DNA of 49,945 bases from Acidobacteriia bacterium UBA6623 (GCA_002433055.1 DJHJ01000033.1:1-49945), one strand, 5' to 3'; shown: positions 1 through 7,214, numbered from the stretch's first letter. Notes: generated from the letters alone by a model not told the origin. Translations and numbers: made by a program.

Positions 1-84
1 CGCACATCCGTCAACAGCGCCATCGCAACAGCCACAGCGAAAAAAAAGCTGGATTTTAAAGATGTCACCACATCAATTTCCTCT

Positions 85-840
85 TCATCTGACACTACTG
101 GGGAGGTTGGTAAGAGGAACCGTTTTATGGGAGCTTCCGCCTAGGTCTGCTGTGATTTTATCGAACCTAAAACTGACTGCCTTTTTGTTGGCACGTTTTA
201 CGGCACCCATATCCGAAGCGATGACATTCCAGGTTTCCCCCGGCAACAGGAGGTTAGCGTGTTTGCCAATCGCAAGCCTCTCCCCATCTTTCAAGAGTGA
301 TGGATTCCGTTTTCGGATCGGCTCGACATCCGCACAGCAAATGTCCATGACCTTTCCTACTTGGTTCCCGGTGGCATCGTAAAGCTGGAAATAAATTAGT
401 AAGGTACTGATAGTTTTAGTGCTTGTGTTCTTGATTCGACCAGTAATTCTGTAGTCGTTCTTTCCTACCTTCAGTGTTAATTCCGAATCGAGGAGCTCAA
501 GGGCTCCAGGCTTCACCGGCTGAGCCGCATTCTTGCAGAGGGCACACTCATGGGTTATCCCAGCTTCTATGTCATCCGGGGACAGCCGTCCTTCTTTCGT
601 CGATGGGTTATCACTGCCCCCCGAGCAGTAAGCGGCGGCCACCAATATAATCAGGAAAAGGACCCCACAACCCAAGCTCTTCTCTTTAAAATTCAGATCC
701 TCCCATTCCTTCTTCTTGGGTTTCTCAGATTCGACGTCCACAGACGCCGGAGACTCCGGAGTAGGACCTGTAGGCTTGCCACAACCAGAACAGAATTGTG
801 CGTCTTCCGGTATCTCGATTCCACAGCTAGAGCAATACAT
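85..840 (-). CDS. Zinc-ribbon, single-pass membrane protein with FxLYD-like domain
   Basis: A 251-residue protein. It opens with a zinc-ribbon built on Cys3, Cys6, Cys17 and Cys20 (MYCSSCG...FCSGCG), followed by a charged Pro/Lys-rich linker, one transmembrane segment at about residues 56-72, and a C-terminal beta-rich region from about residue 110. That region contains a conserved-looking 'GRIKNTSTKTI' stretch like FxLYD domains. A second CxxC occurs just after the membrane segment (HECALCK). The ATG at 840 is chosen over the TTG one codon upstream because a strong AGGAGG sits just before it. It is the outermost gene of the element visible here, so it may be cargo. The predicted topology puts the zinc ribbon in the cytoplasm and the beta domain outside. 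Function is unknown. Confidence 0.75.
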   Translation of the reverse strand: MYCSSCGIEIPEDAQFCSGCGKPTGPTPESPASVDVESEKPKKKEWEDLNFKEKSLGCGVLFLIILVAAAYCSGGSDNPSTKEGRLSPDDIEAGITHECALCKNAAQPVKPGALELLDSELTLKVGKNDYRITGRIKNTSTKTISTLLIYFQLYDATGNQVGKVMDICCADVEPIRKRNPSLLKDGERLAIGKHANLLLPGETWNVIASDMGAVKRANKKAVSFRFDKITADLGGSSHKTVPLTNLPSSVR

Positions 841-972
841 CAATTACCTCCTGCGAATACCGCTACTTCATAGTCGTCTTGGGTAACAGACTACCTCGAT
901 CTTTGGTTTTTTTCTACCTTTGTAATCATTTTTTTAGGTAGCTCAGATGACACAAATGAGACCCCTTTTTTC

Positions 973-1473
973 TTAGGAGTCTTCCTTTGGCTTATCCAGA
1001 TCCAGCGCACCACCTGGTCGAAGTACGAAATGAGTGACCTGATGCTGAGATGTCATTTCATCCTGTCTGATATCCAACGCATGCATCTCACGCAGTGCTT
1101 TGTAAATCTGCAGCTCGGTCTTATTGATGCCATCTAGGAGGCCTGATTTTGTTGCCTCGTTAAGGCTGGCATTATTTTTGATCTCATCGCCACGCTCGTG
1201 AAGCTCGACGAGCTTTGCTTCGTACCTCATAGTCATCAAGCCGCGCCAGTTGTCGATCGACTGCTTAGAGCTCTCACGGTAGTCGGTCAATTGATGTTTG
1301 ATATCTTTGCTGACTGTTGTATGAGATACCCCCAACTCAGCAGCAATCTGCCTGTAACTGTGACCAAGCATGAGAAGGTTTACAGCCTTAATGCGCCTGG
1401 CCTCTAGCAGCGGCGCAGGTGCACTGCCACCAAATTGATTACCACCGCGCTTAGCTTTAATGAGATCTTTCAT
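973..1473 (-). CDS. Helix-turn-helix protein, possibly a terminase-small-subunit-like packaging or regulatory protein
   Basis: A 166-residue protein. Residues about 24-60 form a clear helix-turn-helix (HSYRQIAAELGVSHTTVSKD) of the kind found in sigma-like regulators, transposases and phage terminase small subunits. A long, charged helical region follows (about 70-140), then a short C-terminal tail. The HTH plus helical oligomerisation arrangement and its place downstream of integrase, AlpA and replication-like genes fit a TerS-like protein of a phage satellite, but no sequence feature proves packaging. It has a GGAGG about 11 bases before the ATG. A 173-base non-coding stretch with direct repeats (1524-1597) precedes it, so it may have its own promoter. 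The alternative is a plain transcriptional regulator. Confidence 0.7.
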   Translation of the reverse strand: MKDLIKAKRGGNQFGGSAPAPLLEARRIKAVNLLMLGHSYRQIAAELGVSHTTVSKDIKHQLTDYRESSKQSIDNWRGLMTMRYEAKLVELHERGDEIKNNASLNEATKSGLLDGINKTELQIYKALREMHALDIRQDEMTSQHQVTHFVLRPGGALDLDKPKEDS

Positions 1474-1523
1474 CTAAGTGGCAACCTCCATGGCGGAAAC
1501 CCTGTGATGACGTTTGAGCGCTT

Positions 1524-1597
1524 CGTGAGATGTAGTGAACAGAGCAGACAGTATGAGGGTTTTTATAAAGTATAAGATCTCTGCGTGAGATGTAGTG
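1524..1597. repeat. Two 14-bp direct repeats, 60 bp apart, upstream of the HTH gene
   Basis: The 14-mer CGTGAGATGTAGTG occurs at 1524-1537 and again at 1584-1597, exactly 60 bp (about six helical turns) start to start. They lie in the intergenic stretch 1474-1646, between the zinc-finger/winged-helix gene and the HTH gene. The spacing suggests paired binding sites for a regulator or replication protein of the element. This is inferred from position only. Confidence 0.6.
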
Positions 1598-1623
1598 GTC
1601 ATCAAAACTCCACTTCGTTAAAC

Positions 1624-1633
1624 GTAGCGCTAC
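1624..1633. repeat. Perfect 10-bp palindrome
   Basis: GTAGCGCTAC reads the same on both strands. It lies 14 bases beyond the stop codon of the zinc-finger/winged-helix gene, in the same intergenic stretch as the 14-bp direct repeats. It could be a dimeric protein-binding site. No T-run follows on either strand, so a terminator is unlikely. Confidence 0.4.
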
Positions 1634-1646
1634 AGTGTCAACTCAC

Positions 1647-2483
1647 TTAGCTGGTGGCAATCTTCTTGAGTCTGCGAGACTTTCTCTGCCACTCGTTCTG
1701 CCTTTCCCGCCTGCGGTCTCGTCGCATATCCATCTCTGCCTCGCTTGCTTGCTGAAGCGACGCGTGATTATCTTTTGCTAACTGCATGAGGTCGTACGAA
1801 AAGGGAGTTACAAGGATTACCGACGATCTTTTAATCGGCCCAGTTGAGTGCTCGGGATGTGAAGGTTCACGATGGCAGTATCCGATCTCTTCCAGTTCTC
1901 TTAGTGCACTTGCGATATTTGAGTCCGACTTAATGCCGCTGAACTTTCGCAAGGTGTGATAACTGGCTTTCACTTCCCATTCTCGCGCCATGTGATCTCT
2001 ACACTTTTGCGAACGCAATGCATGGAGGGCAATCGCTAAACTTCGTGCTGGCAGCGACAGGCTTGCGAAGAGTCCGCTCTGGACGAGTAGCTTCAAAGGA
2101 TCTTCAGTTAGCCCCAGCTCCCAGCTTTCATCAGCTGGTTTTTTCTTAGGGTTTACCTTCGGAATGAAAGGAACTTTGAATCTGTCAGCAATCCAAAGAC
2201 CAGACTCTCGAACTTGTTGGTTCTTTGGTAAACAATGGAAATCTTTGTTGACGTCGATCACCAAGTCGATCGGCCAAAGACACTTGGCGTCTGGACAAAC
2301 GAAGCAGTGAACGTAATTCTTGGTTTCCTTAATGCCCACCGAAGGATTGTGATCTCTATTGTTATGATTTTCCGGATGCCAACAGCGGATCGTGGTGTTC
2401 CGAACGTCCAAGCCCAGTTCGACAGCAACAGCACGGATGGGAACCTTCTCCCGTATGTAATGGAAACTCGGTAGACCAGTCAT
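1647..2483 (-). CDS. CHC2-like zinc-finger and winged-helix protein, probable element replication protein
   Basis: A 278-residue protein. The N-terminal part carries a zinc-finger pattern resembling the CHC2 finger of DnaG primases: Cys34 with His36 or His40, then Cys60, Cys63 and Cys68 (VHCFVCPDAKC). The middle (about 125-215) looks like a winged helix (ASYHTLRKFSGIKSDSNIAS followed by a wing), and the C-terminus is a strongly basic helix (MDMRRDRRRERQNEWQRKSR). No TOPRIM motif is visible, so it is unlikely to be a complete primase; a replication initiator or origin-binding factor is more plausible. It starts 9 bases after the stop of the AlpA-like gene, and its AAAGG ribosome-binding site lies in the end of that gene. 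The two are therefore translated from one message. Confidence 0.7.
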   Translation of the reverse strand: MTGLPSFHYIREKVPIRAVAVELGLDVRNTTIRCWHPENHNNRDHNPSVGIKETKNYVHCFVCPDAKCLWPIDLVIDVNKDFHCLPKNQQVRESGLWIADRFKVPFIPKVNPKKKPADESWELGLTEDPLKLLVQSGLFASLSLPARSLAIALHALRSQKCRDHMAREWEVKASYHTLRKFSGIKSDSNIASALRELEEIGYCHREPSHPEHSTGPIKRSSVILVTPFSYDLMQLAKDNHASLQQASEAEMDMRRDRRRERQNEWQRKSRRLKKIATS

Positions 2484-2492
2484 TTGAGGTCT

Positions 2493-2714
2493 CTACCTTT
2501 CAGCTATCGGTCGCGCTGCAATCCATTTGGCTATATCCGACTCTCGCCACGCAACAGCTCGAACACCGAGTCGCACGGGCAGCGGGAACGCCTCCTGTCT
2601 CATGAGCTGGTAAATCCACGCCCGCTTTAGCCCGACGAGTTTCTCAACATCCGGTCGTCGAAGTAGCGATTCGGATGAGTGATGTGGGGTTCTATTGCTT
2701 GCCATAGTTTCCAT
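2493..2714 (-). CDS. AlpA/excisionase-family DNA-binding regulator
   Basis: A 73-residue protein of AlpA (HTH_17, MerR-like) type. After an N-terminal tail come the typical 'LLRRPDVEKLVGLKRAWIYQ' recognition region and the wing ending in 'AWRESDIAKWIAAR'. AlpA-type proteins activate integrase transcription or act as excision factors in P4-like satellites. It sits between the small HTH gene and the zinc-finger gene in the same direction as the integrase. Two in-frame ATGs (2714 and 2705) are possible starts and neither has a good Shine-Dalgarno sequence. A likely DNA target is the repeat pair just upstream of the integrase (4451-4480), but this is inferred. Confidence 0.85.
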   Translation of the reverse strand: METMASNRTPHHSSESLLRRPDVEKLVGLKRAWIYQLMRQEAFPLPVRLGVRAVAWRESDIAKWIAARPIAER

Positions 2715-2755
2715 TAGAAACTAGGAGCTAGCGGACAGTGGAGAGCACTGTCCAG

Positions 2756-3235
2756 CTATTTTTTGGAGTGGCGCTGGTAGACCTTTCGCACGGCGTCGGG
2801 TGAAATGTTCTCGCCATCTTCCCTAAGAACAGAAGCGATCTGGCGATAGTTCATGCCCTCACCTTTAAGAAGAACGATCTTCTCATTACGAGATAGGGTT
2901 TTTGCGGCCCTGGCCTTGCCGCCCGCGCTGCGATCTAGCTCTGTCCTGGTATGCTTCATAACCTTTGCTACGAGAGCCTGTCGCTCTAGGATACTCAGAG
3001 CCCCGATATCTATCGCGTGCTCAGTAGCAAAACCACTAAAGCTGAGCAGCAAGTTCTCTAATGTTCTCTTAAGCCCCATTAATTCTGCAGGGGAAACTCC
3101 CTCCTTGTTGAGGGTCTTGTCGAGGGCGTCAGAGTAGGCAACCCACTCCTTCATGGAATGCTTGACGAACTCTTCCGGTGACTCCGTGATCTTTTCCAGG
3201 AGTAGCATGTGCCGGTTCGGAGGTTTCTCAGCCAT
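2756..3235 (-). CDS. Small helix-turn-helix protein of the integrase operon, unknown function
   Basis: A 159-residue, mostly helical protein. The last 45 residues read as a helix-turn-helix (MNYRQIASVLREDGENISPD... AVRKVYQRH), preceded by a basic stretch (SAGGKARAAKTLSRNEK). I do not recognise the N-terminal 110 residues. The start codon overlaps the last 8 bases of the integrase gene, so it is translationally coupled to it. Position between integrase and AlpA suggests a role in control of excision or of the element's own transcription. Confidence 0.7.
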   Translation of the reverse strand: MAEKPPNRHMLLLEKITESPEEFVKHSMKEWVAYSDALDKTLNKEGVSPAELMGLKRTLENLLLSFSGFATEHAIDIGALSILERQALVAKVMKHTRTELDRSAGGKARAAKTLSRNEKIVLLKGEGMNYRQIASVLREDGENISPDAVRKVYQRHSKK

Positions 3236-4433
3236 CAGACACCACCTTGTCCCAGCAGAAATTCGTCCACTCTTTCATTAGTGACCGGCGGCGATCAAAG
3301 AGGTCGCTTCGCAAGTAAGCAGCTTCTACCTTATTCGGGTTGATGTGCGCTAATGCTTGCTCGACCACCTCGCGCGGGTAGTTCGTAGTCTCAGCAGCCC
3401 AATCTCGGAAGGTTGAACGGAACCCGTGCGGTACGGCCTTAACTTCCAGACGACGGCAGACGGCTGAAAGGGTCATATCCGAAAGCATTCCCCCACGCGG
3501 TGCCACGAACACCCAAGGCGAACCCTTCAGCCTCGGCAGCGCCTCCAATAGTTCCAGGGCGACATCCGATAGCGGTACGCGATGTTCTTTGCCGGCCTTC
3601 ATGCGCTCTCCTGGAATTGTCCAAACAGCAGCGGACAGGTCGACCTCTTCCCAAGTCGCACCCCGAACCTCACCTGAGCGTGCTGCCGTCAGGATGGCGA
3701 ACTCCAGCGCCCGCGCCCCCAAGCCCTCCACGCTTTGAAGACGCTTCATGAATGCAGGAAGATCGCCCCACGGTAGCGCCGGATAGTGCCGCACTCGCAC
3801 CTTTGGGCGCTTCGGTAATAGATGGTCCAGGTTCGCTTTCCAACGAGCCGGGTTTTCCCCTGAAAGGTACTTCTTCACAATGCACCAATCCAGGACCCGT
3901 TCGATACGTCCCCTGAGACGGCTTGCAGTTTCTTGTTTGTCTTCCCACAACGGACGCAGCACGTCCGCTACAGCATCGGGGGTGATGGAAGCAACGTCTA
4001 GCTCACCAAGTACAGGATTCGCGTAATTCTCTAGGGTCGCAGTCCATTGCCATGCGTGCTTAGCGTTGCTCCATTCGGCTTTATGGCCGTTCACGTATTG
4101 GCGGGCGGCCTCGGCAAAGTTGATTCCTCGAGTGGCGGTCAAGCCCTCTGCCTTGAGACGCTTTCGATCCTCGATGGGGTCGATGTCTTTCAGCAGGAGC
4201 CGCCGTGCTCCCAGGACCAGGTCGCGGGCATCGGCCAACGTAACCGCGGGGTACGAGCCCAAGCCCATCTCCCGCGCCCGGCCATAGCGCATGAACCGAA
4301 AGATCCAGCTCTTATTCCCTCTCTCGGTAACCCGAAACCAAAGCCCGGTACGCTGTCCGTCGCCGTAGCGTCCGGGCTCTTTCAGAGATTCAACGGTTCG
4401 AGCCGTTAGTTGTTGGCCTTTCCTGTGCGCCAT
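3228..4433 (-). CDS. int: P4-type tyrosine recombinase integrase
   Basis: A 401-residue site-specific recombinase. The N-terminal DUF4102-like arm-binding domain (GQRTGLWFRVTERGNKSW... MGLGSYPAVTLADAR) is followed by a SAM-like core-binding domain (about 100-190) and the catalytic domain. Catalytic residues visible are Arg at about 252 (TAARSGEVRGATW), the HxxR box at about 336 (HGFRSTFRDWAAE) and Tyr at about 373 (NKVEAAYLRSDL). Length is usual for the family. The ATG at 4433 is preferred to the adjacent GTG because GGAGAGG precedes it at suitable spacing. Two tandem 12-bp repeats lie 17-40 bases upstream and a tmRNA-like 3' end about 165 bases upstream, matching the usual int/att arrangement. 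It appears to head the element's operon. Confidence 0.96.
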   Translation of the reverse strand: MAHRKGQQLTARTVESLKEPGRYGDGQRTGLWFRVTERGNKSWIFRFMRYGRAREMGLGSYPAVTLADARDLVLGARRLLLKDIDPIEDRKRLKAEGLTATRGINFAEAARQYVNGHKAEWSNAKHAWQWTATLENYANPVLGELDVASITPDAVADVLRPLWEDKQETASRLRGRIERVLDWCIVKKYLSGENPARWKANLDHLLPKRPKVRVRHYPALPWGDLPAFMKRLQSVEGLGARALEFAILTAARSGEVRGATWEEVDLSAAVWTIPGERMKAGKEHRVPLSDVALELLEALPRLKGSPWVFVAPRGGMLSDMTLSAVCRRLEVKAVPHGFRSTFRDWAAETTNYPREVVEQALAHINPNKVEAAYLRSDLFDRRRSLMKEWTNFCWDKVVSDG

Positions 4434-4450
4434 CACCTCTCCATATATCT

Positions 4451-4480
4451 TCTAGTCCACAATCTAGTCCACAAACTAGA
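4451..4480. promoter_or_regulatory. Tandem 12-bp repeats plus inverted half-site upstream of int
   Basis: TCTAGTCCACAA occurs twice back to back (4451-4462, 4463-4474) and is followed by an inverted half-site, ACTAGA (4475-4480), giving TCTAGT-6 bp-ACTAGA. The array lies 17 bases before the integrase start and between it and the attachment-like site. It could be an operator or arm-type recombinase/excisionase site. Identity of the binding protein is inferred; the AlpA-like or small HTH protein of the same operon are candidates. Confidence 0.55.
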
Positions 4481-4595
4481 ACTGGATTTTAGCAGAATCT
4501 ACTGGAACACACAAGACGATAAATCTGATAAGATGCTTTATATCAAAGGTATAAAACGTACATTCTTGGAAGTGGCTGGAATCTACAATGGCGGA

Positions 4596-4609
4596 CGCCG
4601 CCTCCACCA
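4596..4609 (+). other. Putative attachment site (tmRNA/tRNA-like 3' end ending in CCA)
   Basis: CGCCGCCTCCACCA matches the acceptor-stem end, discriminator A and CCA typical of bacterial tmRNA (ssrA) genes and some tRNAs. The upstream sequence is not a T-arm, so only the terminal part is present, as expected for the duplicated distal copy left by a P4-type integrase. The intact RNA gene should then lie left of this window. A chance match is possible. Confidence 0.4.
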
Positions 4610-4695
4610 TTCAACTGCACAGTTCTGATTCGTCTCTAGATCAGATTCCTCTGGACTCGAGCGGCCTTTGGTTGTCTTGCTAATCTAAACGTAGT

Positions 4696-5505
4696 ATGAA
4701 CCTCCAGGTAAAGGTGCTGTTACTGGCGGCATCGGCCTCAGGCCTTGCACAACCAGTGGAGAATGGTAAGCAACTTACTATTTCAGATGGCCTAACCCCT
4801 ACCGAAATCGTCATGCGAGCAGTTGATGTGGCCAATCATTCTCGTGAGGAAGAACATGACCTCCTTTACGAATTTTCCGAAGAAACAATAAGTGAACAAT
4901 TTGATACTGCCGGACATCTTAGCGAACGTGAAATAACCCTTTCAAAAGTTTATCCATTGGCTGGAGCACTATACCGCGAAGTCATTGCAAAAAATGGGCA
5001 ACCTCTAACTGAAAAAGAGCTTGAGAGGGAACGTCACCGGAAAGATGAGGCACACAATCGTCGAAAACGAGGTGAACAAGAGAAGGAAAATCACCGTATC
5101 CGTTTCGATCGTGAATTGGTTGACCGCTACCATATCAAACTACTGGAAGAGCAACGTGTGGGAGGTCGCCCAGTATACACTGTGTGGTTTGAACCAAAAA
5201 GTAACTCATTACCTGTCCGTCACCGTATGGACTATGCACTGAACAAATCGCATGGATTGATCTTAATCGACAAAAAGACCTTCCAGGTCGCTCGAGTTGA
5301 ATTTGAACTCATAGAACCAGTAAGACTCTGGTGGGGCATTCTCGGCAGGCTACATACCGTTAAGGGTTTAATTGAACGAAAACCGCTAGCAGACGGAATC
5401 TGGGTTGGACAAGGTTTGGATTTTTCCATGAATATTCGAATTTTCTTCAAGGTTATCAATACTCGCCGCCGCACGAAGTTCGTCGACTACCAACCTGTGA
5501 AGTAA
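4696..5505 (+). CDS. Secreted protein resembling LolA-type outer-membrane lipoprotein-sorting proteins
   Basis: A 269-residue protein with a short signal-like N-terminus (about residues 1-20). It then has 'LTPTEIVMRAVDVANHS', a charged region rich in Glu/Arg/Lys (about 105-140, likely helical), and a beta-rich C-terminal half (HGLILIDKKTFQVARVEFEL) resembling the single-sheet fold of LolA-like proteins. This is the kind of protein seen in Acidobacteriota genomes with only a general annotation. It is the first chromosomal gene right of the element boundary and stands alone, facing the minus-strand folK. Function is not established; a role in envelope lipid or lipoprotein handling is only a guess from fold-like features. 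Confidence 0.65.
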   Translation: MNLQVKVLLLAASASGLAQPVENGKQLTISDGLTPTEIVMRAVDVANHSREEEHDLLYEFSEETISEQFDTAGHLSEREITLSKVYPLAGALYREVIAKNGQPLTEKELERERHRKDEAHNRRKRGEQEKENHRIRFDRELVDRYHIKLLEEQRVGGRPVYTVWFEPKSNSLPVRHRMDYALNKSHGLILIDKKTFQVARVEFELIEPVRLWWGILGRLHTVKGLIERKPLADGIWVGQGLDFSMNIRIFFKVINTRRRTKFVDYQPVK

Positions 5506-5549
5506 ACCTACACCAAGGGAAGGATCATTTTTCGACGATATGCGGCTGA

Positions 5550-6026
5550 TTATAACCGGCGAATCTCCTGCCGAGTCCCCAACTGTCTAGTCATATCAGT
5601 CACTGTAATCTTTAACACTGGATGGACAAACTTCGGACACAACTCCATTAATGGCTCTAAGACAAAACGCCGCTCCCATAAACGAGGGTGAGGGATCTGC
5701 AAATCTTCTCTCTCAATAATTTTCGAATGGAAAAAAAGAATGTCTATGTCGATTGTACGTGGACCACCGAGAACCCCACGATGGCGCCCCATATCGGACT
5801 CTAGGCCAAGCAACACATCCATCAACTCGCGAGGACTTTGTTCTGCATCCACTTCGATGACAGCATTGAGAAACCAATCCTGGTCTAGGTTGCCAACTGG
5901 TGCTGTTTCGTAAAGGGATGAAACTCGCAGAACTGTCAAAAATTTCGTAATGCGTTCTAATGCCCGTTCGAGATGAGCTTTCTTGTTTCCAATATTCGAT
6001 CCTAACCCCAGATAAATATTTCGCAT
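5550..6026 (-). CDS. folK: 2-amino-4-hydroxy-6-hydroxymethyldihydropteridine pyrophosphokinase
   Basis: A 158-residue HPPK. It transfers pyrophosphate from ATP to 6-hydroxymethyl-dihydropterin, the step before dihydropteroate synthase in folate synthesis, in the cytoplasm. Family signatures are all present: 'YLGLGSNIGNKKAHLERAL' at the start, 'SSLYETAPVG', 'DWFLNAVIEVD', and the ATP/Mg signature 'GGPRTIDIDILFF' followed by 'IPHPRLWERRFVLEPL'. Length is typical. The next upstream minus-strand gene is folP, consistent with a folate pair, but a 210-base spacer separates them, so folK may have its own promoter. No recognisable element was found in that spacer. Confidence 0.96.
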   Translation of the reverse strand: MRNIYLGLGSNIGNKKAHLERALERITKFLTVLRVSSLYETAPVGNLDQDWFLNAVIEVDAEQSPRELMDVLLGLESDMGRHRGVLGGPRTIDIDILFFHSKIIEREDLQIPHPRLWERRFVLEPLMELCPKFVHPVLKITVTDMTRQLGTRQEIRRL

Positions 6027-6236
6027 AACTAATATGGTCCTTCCAATAGTAGACTGAGGGTCTCACTGGTGTTACGGGGTTTTGCCTTACACATCTAGCA
6101 CACTAAATCCTTGGTCATACACAGGCACAGCAGGAATTTCACTATGGGCGTCATTGTAGGGCCTCAAGTAAGATATTGCGATTCTTCCTAACGCACCACT
6201 TGCAAATCACAATCCTTCACAAAATCGACCCAACGG

Positions 6237-7061
6237 TCAACTTTTCACGCGTTGGATGGCATCGGCGACTTGCAAGGCTCGCTTGACAGGTTTGACGTCG
6301 TGTACTCGAACAACATCGACACCCTTCATGGAGGCTATTACGCAAGCCGCTATCGTGCCATCCACGCGATCATCGACAGGTCTGCCAGTAATGCTGCCAA
6401 TAAACGATTTGCGAGAGGCTCCAATCAGCAACGGATACCCCAATAATTTGAATTCCTGCAGACGGTGAAAGATCTCAATATTATGTTCCGCTGTCTTCCC
6501 AAATCCGATACCTGGATCGATCATTATTTCCTGTATTCCATCATCTTCGACTTCTCGAATACGTCGTCCAAAGAAGTTTTTGAGGTCGTTTATAACATCT
6601 CCATAAGAAATACTCTGCTGCATAGTTTGTGGATTGCCGAGCATGTGCATTAGCACAACCGGCTTTCCATGTTTCGCAGCAACTCGACGCATAGCCGGAT
6701 CACGTAATCCACAAACGTCATTGAGAATGGCCGCTCCGGCAGATAGGCAAACATCGGCCACTTCGGGACAAAAAGTGTCGATTGAAATCGGGATGGTAGT
6801 CTCACGGACCAAATATTCTAAGATTGGAAGGACTCTGTGAAGCTCATCTTTTGGAGTAATCGGAATGGAACCAGGACGTGTACTTTGGCCACCAATGTCG
6901 AGTATGTCCGCTCCTTCTTGGATCATACGTTGCGCTTGGGTAATTGCATCTTCCAGATTCACAAATAAACCACCATCCGAAAACGAATCCGGAGTCACAT
7001 TGAGAATGCCCATTAAGCGTGTAGCATTGCAATCTAAGTAGTCGTTCCAACGAAGTTTCAT
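6237..7061 (-). CDS. folP: Dihydropteroate synthase
   Basis: A 274-residue DHPS that condenses p-aminobenzoate with dihydropterin pyrophosphate in folate synthesis. Visible signatures are 'LMGILNVTPDSFSDGG' near residue 16, 'GADILDIGGQSTRPGS', 'ISIDTFCPEVADVCLSAGA', 'NDVCGLRDPAMRR', 'IMIDPGIGFGKTAEHN' and 'GASRKSFIG', ending in the usual 'VRVHDV' strand. This is the full TIM-barrel pattern with all pterin- and phosphate-binding loops. It is the sulfonamide target in bacteria. It precedes folK on the minus strand and diverges from the TPR gene at 7215. Confidence 0.97.
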   Translation of the reverse strand: MKLRWNDYLDCNATRLMGILNVTPDSFSDGGLFVNLEDAITQAQRMIQEGADILDIGGQSTRPGSIPITPKDELHRVLPILEYLVRETTIPISIDTFCPEVADVCLSAGAAILNDVCGLRDPAMRRVAAKHGKPVVLMHMLGNPQTMQQSISYGDVINDLKNFFGRRIREVEDDGIQEIMIDPGIGFGKTAEHNIEIFHRLQEFKLLGYPLLIGASRKSFIGSITGRPVDDRVDGTIAACVIASMKGVDVVRVHDVKPVKRALQVADAIQRVKS

Positions 7062-7182
7062 ACGTAGCAGCCTCGTCGCATAAAAACAATACTTGCCAAA
7101 TATAGCTTCCTGTCCGGTAGATTCACGGAATCACGAGCGTACAAGAAATTCCCTGATGGGTTTTTACTTAGTAATATACCTA

Positions 7183-7196
7183 TACGACTCACTATC
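7183..7196 (+). promoter_or_regulatory. 14-bp match to the core of the phage T7 class III promoter
   Basis: ATACGACTCACTAT is identical to positions -15 to -2 of the T7 promoter consensus. The next base differs (C for A at -1), position +1 is G, and the GGGAGA start is not conserved. It lies 19 bases before the ATG of the TPR gene, in the divergent folP/TPR intergenic region. No T7-like RNA polymerase gene is visible. The match may be accidental, or part of an ordinary sigma-70 region (TATACG at 7182-7187). Confidence 0.3.
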
Positions 7197-7214
7197 GCTA
7201 TTCTCAAGAGAGCT

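Larger units (their letters stand above)
1..4609. mobile_element. Right end of an integrated, satellite-like element (left end outside window)
   Basis: Six minus-strand genes run without interruption from a tyrosine integrase at the right edge: integrase, small HTH protein, AlpA-type regulator, zinc-finger/winged-helix protein, HTH/TerS-like protein, zinc-ribbon membrane protein. The integrase gene is visibly richer in GC than the genes right of 4696. The right boundary is placed at a sequence matching a tmRNA/tRNA 3' end (4596-4609). Integrase, AlpA and a primase-like protein in one operon are typical of P4-like satellites and phage-inducible islands. No capsid, tail or portal genes are visible. 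The left boundary lies outside the window, so total size and cargo are unknown. Confidence 0.7.

Noticed and set aside
33..60. CAGC...GCTG hairpin with A-run downstream of the zinc-ribbon gene
   Set aside because: The stem is just 4 bp; too weak to call a terminator.
4047..4409. 120-residue frame opposite the integrase
   Set aside because: Complement of a GC-rich coding region with conserved integrase motifs on the other strand; no independent support.
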